From Tautonia marina (GTDB taxonomy: Bacteria; Planctomycetota; Planctomycetia; Isosphaerales; Isosphaeraceae): DNA of 64,000 nt. The stretch is from assembly GCF_009177065.1 (NCBI RefSeq), contig NZ_WEZF01000008.1, positions 186,001-250,000 of the forward strand, in the 5' to 3' direction. Positions 59,378 through 64,000 of this stretch are shown here, piece by piece; positions within the stretch are counted from its first letter, which is position 1, and the number at the start of each line of letters is the position of its first letter. The position numbers and the translations under genes were made by a program. Under the pieces are notes generated by a model. It was not told the origin of the DNA and searched no databases. It was given only the letters and a program-made list of their open reading frames with translations.

Positions 59378-60301
59378 TCAGAACCAGAGCGGCTCGGGCT
59401 CCTTGACTGCCCCCGGACCCATCGCCTCGCGCACCAGTTCGACGAGCCTCGGCCCGTCCACCAGCTCGATCGGATGGTCGCCGGCAAACCGTTCGGCGGC
59501 GAGGGAAAAGGTCCGCGTGGTCACGAAAAACCCCTTGTGGCTTGATGTGTGGTGAATCGTCCCCAGAAATTTCTGAAGCTCGGGAGAACCGACCACCCCT
59601 TTTTTATGATATTTGCACTGGACGACCCCTCGAAGCCCCTTGCGCTCCACACGCAAATCGACCCCTTCGTCTCCCGTGCCTCCCACCCGATCAACCGTGT
59701 AGCCGATCGCCTCGAACAGCTCGGCCACGAACTCCTCAAACCCTTCGGGCGTCAGGTCCGCCAGTTGCGCCAGCTTCAGGTCGGCCCGACGCGCTTGCAG
59801 CCGCAACCGCTCCGCCTTCTCCCGAGCCTCAACCACCATCTCCTCGATCACCCGGCGGCGACGCTCCACGGCCGAGCCCATTTCGCCCGCCAGTCGAGCC
59901 GCGTACCGTTCAATCTTGAACAGGACGTTGCGAATCGTGTTGTCCAGCCTTGCCCGTTCGGCCCGTGTCAGTTGATTCTCGAAACGACGGAAGACCGCGT
60001 ATTCGAGGTGTTCGAACGCCCCCTCCAGTTCCGCCTCCGACCGGATCGCCGGCGCATCGTCATCGTACGAAACGCTCGACCACAGCATGCCTTGCACCGG
60101 CTTCGACGCACCATCGGCCGACACTCGCCCCGGCACGTCCTCGCCTTCCGCCGGCATCGCCTCGGCTCGCGTGCGGAGCCACTCCAGTAACATGGTGGCG
60201 CACTGTGGTCCCAAACACTCCATCGATCCGATTGACTCCGTTGATTCGATCGTCACTCCGGCAGACGCTCCAAACGTCTCCCTCGCCGATTCGGAGATCA
60301 C
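59378..60301 (-). CDS. Mrr-type restriction endonuclease-like protein with coiled-coil region
   Basis: A 307-residue protein. Residues 1-90 are variable, about 90-180 form charged helices (ERRRRVIEEMVVEAREKAER), and the C-terminal 120 residues are an Mrr_cat nuclease. The PD-(D/E)xK core is visible as GGTGDEGVDLRVERKG (Asp215) and GVVQCKYHKKG (Gln228, Lys230), with Glu near FEEFVAELF. Mrr nucleases cut methylated or other modified DNA. No methylase lies nearby, in line with a modification-dependent enzyme. The start is uncertain: GTG 60301 has GGAGGGA too close, and ATG 60223 or 60193 are alternatives that would drop 26-36 residues. Confidence 0.82.
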   Translation of the reverse strand: MISESARETFGASAGVTIESTESIGSMECLGPQCATMLLEWLRTRAEAMPAEGEDVPGRVSADGASKPVQGMLWSSVSYDDDAPAIRSEAELEGAFEHLEYAVFRRFENQLTRAERARLDNTIRNVLFKIERYAARLAGEMGSAVERRRRVIEEMVVEAREKAERLRLQARRADLKLAQLADLTPEGFEEFVAELFEAIGYTVDRVGGTGDEGVDLRVERKGLRGVVQCKYHKKGVVGSPELQKFLGTIHHTSSHKGFFVTTRTFSLAAERFAGDHPIELVDGPRLVELVREAMGPGAVKEPEPLWF

Positions 60302-60463
60302 TCCCTCCTCTCCGAGTCGAGCCCCATCATAATCGAACCCCCCGCCCGATCCACTGCCTACCCCTCAATTCCCAAAAACGCAGCCCCCCGAATCATCATG
60401 CGCTCGCATGCTGATCCGGGTGACTGCGATTTCGTCACGGCCCGAGCCGATCGACCGATCGAC

Positions 60464-62758
60464 TCAAGGCTGTTCATCCGTCCGATCGCCCAACTTGGGC
60501 GCCGGCAGCTCGAACGGCTCGGCCGGAACCAGGAACACCGCGCCAGGGCCTTCGGCCCCCATCGCAGCGAACCGGAGCCCGTTGACCACCGATCCGAGCC
60601 GAACCGTCGCCACCCCCTCGGGATCAGCCAGCCGCACCTCGATGGTCAATCCCGGCGCATCGAGCCCGCTCCCTTCGGGCATCGGCCCCTCATCCTGCAC
60701 AATCTGATCGGCCGTCAGCTCCGAGAGGCTCGCTGCCAGGGCCGCGACCCGATCGGCGTCGTACCCTTCCGGCCAGCCGTCCGCTCCCGCCTCGGGCTCC
60801 CAGGTTCCCGAGTCTCCCCGAACAAACACCACCTCCGTGTCCGGGCCTCGAACCGCGATCCGCACCGCCTGCTCGACCGGAAACGCCAGCAAGCGCCGCT
60901 CGCGGAACTCGGCCGCCAGCACCGCCAGCAGCTTCGGGCCGATCGTGAAAATTCCCGGCTCGGTGTCGATCGTCGCGTACGCTTCTTCGGGATGATCCGG
61001 CACCATCGCTCCCACGACCAGGGTCCGCGCCGCCGGCTCGCCCGACTCGCTTTCCCACGTCACCCGGACGTTCGGCTGATCAAGTCCAAAACGCGAACGC
61101 TCGTCCTCCGATTCGTCCACCCAACGCTCGGCACGCAGACGGGCCAGCCCTTCAATCAGCATCATCGTTGCCAGCCGATCGGCCGGGGCGACGGTCGGTT
61201 CGACCACCTGCCAGACCCCTTGCCCCCCTCCCGCGCCGGGGCTGGCCGAGCGTTCCAGAACGAGCGATCGCGCCCCTCGGGTCAACTCAATCCGATCGAC
61301 GGTCCTCGGGTCCTGCCGCACGAGGGTCCGATCGCGCAGGGCAAGCCGTCCTTCGGGAATGATCTTCAGGACGGTTTCCGGCAAGGCGAGGACCGTCTCC
61401 TCATCCCGTTCCAGTTGGCCGTACACCAGCTTGCGACCGGCATCGAATCGACCGATTTTCAACGACGCATTGGCCGATCGTTCGAACAGCGGGCCGTCGT
61501 CGTCTCCCGGCTCGGGCCGATCGAGCCAGACCGAGACGGTCGCCGCCGGCGCATCGAGTCCCGACCGCTCGCTCTGGACCGTTTCCGCCTGGAAGAATTC
61601 GGCCGATTCCAACCCGACGAGCGTTTCCAGCAAGGTTGCCACATCGATCGCATCGGCCGGCCCTTCGCTCGGCGATCGCACCATCCAGCCGTCCGATTCC
61701 TTCACCAGCCGAGAGGTCTGGCTTCCGGCCTCGATCCGAATCCCCAGCACCTCGTTCGGCCGGAAATCGACCACCTTCCGGCTCCGCACGGATTGCGGGT
61801 CCAGACCAATGTCGGCCACCGTCCGGGGGCGAACCACCAGCACGTCATCCTGCCCCTCTCGCCTCGCGTAGCGCAGGTCGTCCTGGCCGTCCGGGGCACT
61901 CCCGAGATACGCCACCTGCGGCTCGGCAGGTCCGGTCAGTCCCGCGGGCAGCAGGCTGATGGTGGTGGCGTTCTCCGGATCAAGACCATAGGGCGAAAGG
62001 TCGTCCACATCCTCGGCCGCGAACCCCTCGGCCCCGGCAATCGCGTCCAGCTCGGCCAGATCGGCCAGCAATCCGTTGATCGCTTCCGCATTGGCCGGAG
62101 CCCGGAACGGATGGACAATCCTCCACCGACCGCCATCGAACACCACGTTCAGCCGCCGACCCGGGCCGACCACATTGATCGCCTTCACGTCATACGAAAA
62201 GATCTCGAACAGACCACGATCACGCCAGAGCAGGGGGTCCACCGCGTTTGGTTCGACGCGAACCGCATCGGCCAGGGTGATCGGCCCCCCTTCGGCCCTC
62301 ACGTAGCGCAGGCGTTCCAGTTCGTCTCCCAGGGCGAGCGAGGCGATCGGCTCTTGCTCCTCCGATCGAAACAACCGAATCACCCGATCCGGCGGCTCCA
62401 GTCCGAACCGTTCCGGATCCCCCGCCAGGGTGCCCGCCTCGGGAGCGCTTTGAAGCCCCTTCAGGTTGTTGAGCAGCCCCTCGGCCTTCCGGCGATCGGC
62501 CAGGGCATTGATCGGCGCGACGATCTGCCAGTCATCTCCCTGGCGTTCCAGCGCAACCTGATCCCCCGAGCCTGGGTCTTCGACCTCGATCCGGGCAATC
62601 TCCGTCGTCTCCACCTTGAGCAACTGCGGCAAGACGCGGCCTTCCATCGCCCGCCGCTCGTCGGCCGTCGGCACACCTGCCGTCTTTGCCCACCAGAGCG
62701 CCCCCAGCCCTCCAAAAAAGAGGACGAGCAGGACCACCGTTGCTCGTTTGCCCATCAT
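60464..62758 (-). CDS. DUF4340 membrane-anchored protein
   Basis: A 764-residue protein with an N-terminal membrane helix (VVLLVLFFGGLGALWW) and a large periplasmic part made of repeated beta-rich units. The repeats show the pattern ERQGDDWQIVAPINALADRRKAEG, KESDGWMVRSP and GVWQVVEPTVAPADR, i.e. DGW-x-V followed by P and A-D positions, as in DUF4340 proteins. Such genes commonly follow gldG-like genes of GldA/F/G ABC transporters, and here the GldG-like gene lies immediately upstream (109-base gap). It probably works with that transporter in the envelope. The cargo is unknown. Confidence 0.85.
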   Translation of the reverse strand: MMGKRATVVLLVLFFGGLGALWWAKTAGVPTADERRAMEGRVLPQLLKVETTEIARIEVEDPGSGDQVALERQGDDWQIVAPINALADRRKAEGLLNNLKGLQSAPEAGTLAGDPERFGLEPPDRVIRLFRSEEQEPIASLALGDELERLRYVRAEGGPITLADAVRVEPNAVDPLLWRDRGLFEIFSYDVKAINVVGPGRRLNVVFDGGRWRIVHPFRAPANAEAINGLLADLAELDAIAGAEGFAAEDVDDLSPYGLDPENATTISLLPAGLTGPAEPQVAYLGSAPDGQDDLRYARREGQDDVLVVRPRTVADIGLDPQSVRSRKVVDFRPNEVLGIRIEAGSQTSRLVKESDGWMVRSPSEGPADAIDVATLLETLVGLESAEFFQAETVQSERSGLDAPAATVSVWLDRPEPGDDDGPLFERSANASLKIGRFDAGRKLVYGQLERDEETVLALPETVLKIIPEGRLALRDRTLVRQDPRTVDRIELTRGARSLVLERSASPGAGGGQGVWQVVEPTVAPADRLATMMLIEGLARLRAERWVDESEDERSRFGLDQPNVRVTWESESGEPAARTLVVGAMVPDHPEEAYATIDTEPGIFTIGPKLLAVLAAEFRERRLLAFPVEQAVRIAVRGPDTEVVFVRGDSGTWEPEAGADGWPEGYDADRVAALAASLSELTADQIVQDEGPMPEGSGLDAPGLTIEVRLADPEGVATVRLGSVVNGLRFAAMGAEGPGAVFLVPAEPFELPAPKLGDRTDEQP

Positions 62759-62867
62759 CCCGCCACCTCAGCCAGCCAGTCCATTCGAGTCGAAACGCGT
62801 CGCCAATCTCGACCACTGTGTGCGGTCCCCAAGCCCCTCAGGGATCCGCCTTCCCTGCAACCCGCTC

Positions 62868-64000
62868 TCACTCCCTCCGCGCCAGGTACGTTGCCACCCC
62901 CAGGCCCACCAGCACCGAAACGGCCAGCAAGGTCGGCAGCAAGACCAGCTTCGCCCTCAGGTTCGGCCCGGCCTTCAAGACGCGGGCCACGTAGGTCCGA
63001 GGCGCCAGGCCGACCAGATCGGGCCGATCCTGCAACCAACTGATCGCGTTGACGATCAGATCGAGATTCGCCACGCCGACGGCCGCGACCGTCTGGTTGT
63101 CGGCGGCTGTCGGGCTGGAGATCACCACGAGCCTCGGCGTCAGTTCCGGCGAGCGTTCGGTCGGGCTCGGCCGATCGGCCACTGCCGCGGCCACCACCAC
63201 CGGCCCCGCCTGGTCCTCGTCCGCGTCACGTTGCGGAGGGCCGGCCTCGGGCGTCGATTCGACGAACGACGTTCCCCCTGTCCGCAAGAGCGGCATCACC
63301 AGGAACGCCGCGACCGCGTCGGCTCCGGCCTTCACCGCGATCGGCGCCGCCTGCGGCATCAGGATCATCCGTCCCTCGATCGGCGCGACGATCGGATGGT
63401 TCCGCGCTCCCGGCTCGATCGGCACCAGCGGCAAATCGGCCCGACCCCGGAAGGCCAGGCCCGGATCGACCACCCGGCCCGCCTCGATCCCGGCGCCCCA
63501 CTCCTCCAGCCACGGTTCCAGGCCGCTCGGCGTCGTGTTGCCGACCATCACCAGGATCCGCCCGCCGGTGTCGGCAAACCCCCGCAACCGGGCCACTACG
63601 TCCGGCCCGATGGTCTCCTCGGGAGCGGCCACGACCACCACCGACGCCCCCTCCGGCACCTGCCCGGCCGGATTGAAGGAAACCGCTTTCATGCCCACCG
63701 ATTCGAGCCTCGCCCGCAACTGTCCCAGCCCCGGGCGTCTCGGGTCCATTGCGTCGATCGAGGGCTCGCCGTGGCCGGTCGTGAAGGCGACGATCGGCTG
63801 TTCCCCCTGTTTCAGGCGGATCAGGGCCGTCGTCAGCGCCGCCTCGCCCAGAAACGAGGTCTCGGCCACGATGCTCGACCCCGGATCGTCCGGCACCTCG
63901 GCCGCGAACATGTCCGAATTGCGGACGATGATCCGCCGCGCCTCGTCCCCTTCGCCGTAGGTCACCAGCACGCCTCCCCCTTCGGTCAGGGCCAGGCCAG
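62868..64000 (-). CDS. GldG-like ABC-transporter auxiliary protein, 5' end outside the window
   Basis: The frame is open to the window edge (it reads GLALTEGGGVLVTYGEG), so the N-terminal part is missing; the GTG at 63969-63971 is not the start. The visible 377 residues contain an ABC-type uncharacterised-transport (GldG/DUF4350-like) domain: VAFTTGHGEPSID, QVPEGASVVVVAAPEE and GGRILVMVGN. A C-terminal membrane helix (KLVLLPTLLAVSVLVGLGVATYLA) ends in ARRE. GldG proteins pair with GldF permease and GldA ATPase, which should lie just beyond the window. It is followed by the DUF4340 gene. Confidence 0.83.
   Translation of the reverse strand, partial: GLALTEGGGVLVTYGEGDEARRIIVRNSDMFAAEVPDDPGSSIVAETSFLGEAALTTALIRLKQGEQPIVAFTTGHGEPSIDAMDPRRPGLGQLRARLESVGMKAVSFNPAGQVPEGASVVVVAAPEETIGPDVVARLRGFADTGGRILVMVGNTTPSGLEPWLEEWGAGIEAGRVVDPGLAFRGRADLPLVPIEPGARNHPIVAPIEGRMILMPQAAPIAVKAGADAVAAFLVMPLLRTGGTSFVESTPEAGPPQRDADEDQAGPVVVAAAVADRPSPTERSPELTPRLVVISSPTAADNQTVAAVGVANLDLIVNAISWLQDRPDLVGLAPRTYVARVLKAGPNLRAKLVLLPTLLAVSVLVGLGVATYLARRE

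Noticed and set aside
60398-63043. An 881-codon plus-strand frame opposite the DUF4340 gene
   Set aside because: The product is Arg/Pro/His-rich low complexity and spans the gap between two genes, so it is an antisense artefact.

Overview
The window looks like a chromosome segment from a planctomycete, most likely an Isosphaeraceae-type (Tautonia-like) bacterium. This is an inference from high GC content, many secreted proteins with cleavable signal peptides, DUF1080, Gfo/Idh/MocA and sialidase-type genes, a SUI1/eIF1-type factor, and the loose mixture of housekeeping and hypothetical genes. I saw no rRNA, tRNA, CRISPR array, transposase or prophage.

Layout. 0-3 kb: amino-acid biosynthesis (3' part of thrC, dapB) and a UDP-glucuronate decarboxylase-like sugar epimerase. 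3-6 kb: a secreted GH5 endoglycoceramidase-like enzyme and a YhaM-like OB-fold/HD phosphohydrolase. 6-15 kb, minus strand: gltD and gltB (glutamate synthase), a LysR regulator and a Gfo/Idh/MocA oxidoreductase. 15-22 kb: transport block with CstA, a voltage-gated-type K+ channel, an NSS-family Na+ symporter with a tiny MetS-like partner (20191-20370), and a convergent AGCS amino-acid symporter. 22-31 kb: DUF1080 protein, nitroreductase, SGNH hydrolase whose frame reads through antisense of ispD, a tandem BAM/GIDE-LemA fusion, SppA, and a neutral-ceramidase-like enzyme. 31-45.4 kb, minus strand: a BNR/LamG sialidase-like protein and an uninterrupted run of seven secreted amidohydrolase-superfamily genes carrying nine such domains. 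45.6-50.3 kb: a 1587-residue DUF4011-helicase-Vsr-like nuclease-DUF3320 protein. 50-60 kb: cytidine deaminase, ferredoxin-type sulfite reductase, DinB-like protein, SUI1 factor, Wzz-like secreted protein, esterase, flavoprotein decarboxylase and an Mrr-type nuclease. 60-64 kb: a DUF4340 protein and the 3' part of a GldG-like ABC-transporter auxiliary protein.

The strongest candidate for an undescribed system is the amidohydrolase array (32903-45392). Only one of the nine domains keeps the HxH metal motif and the later metal-binding His and Asp residues. In the other eight those positions are replaced. Three genes carry long Glu/Asp/Lys-rich coiled-coil insertions at the same place in the fold. 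The genes are tightly packed, with overlaps of 14 nt and 1 nt and a gap of 7 nt, so they probably form one transcript and may build a secreted multi-subunit complex around one catalytic chain.

Other points of interest are two copies of an intergenic inverted repeat built on GAGCCACGGATGAAACACGG, a second repeat type at 51381-51467, the LemA fusion, the small transporter subunit, and three enzymes that could together degrade gangliosides. All functional calls rest on reading the sequence and on recalled family motifs; no database search was run.
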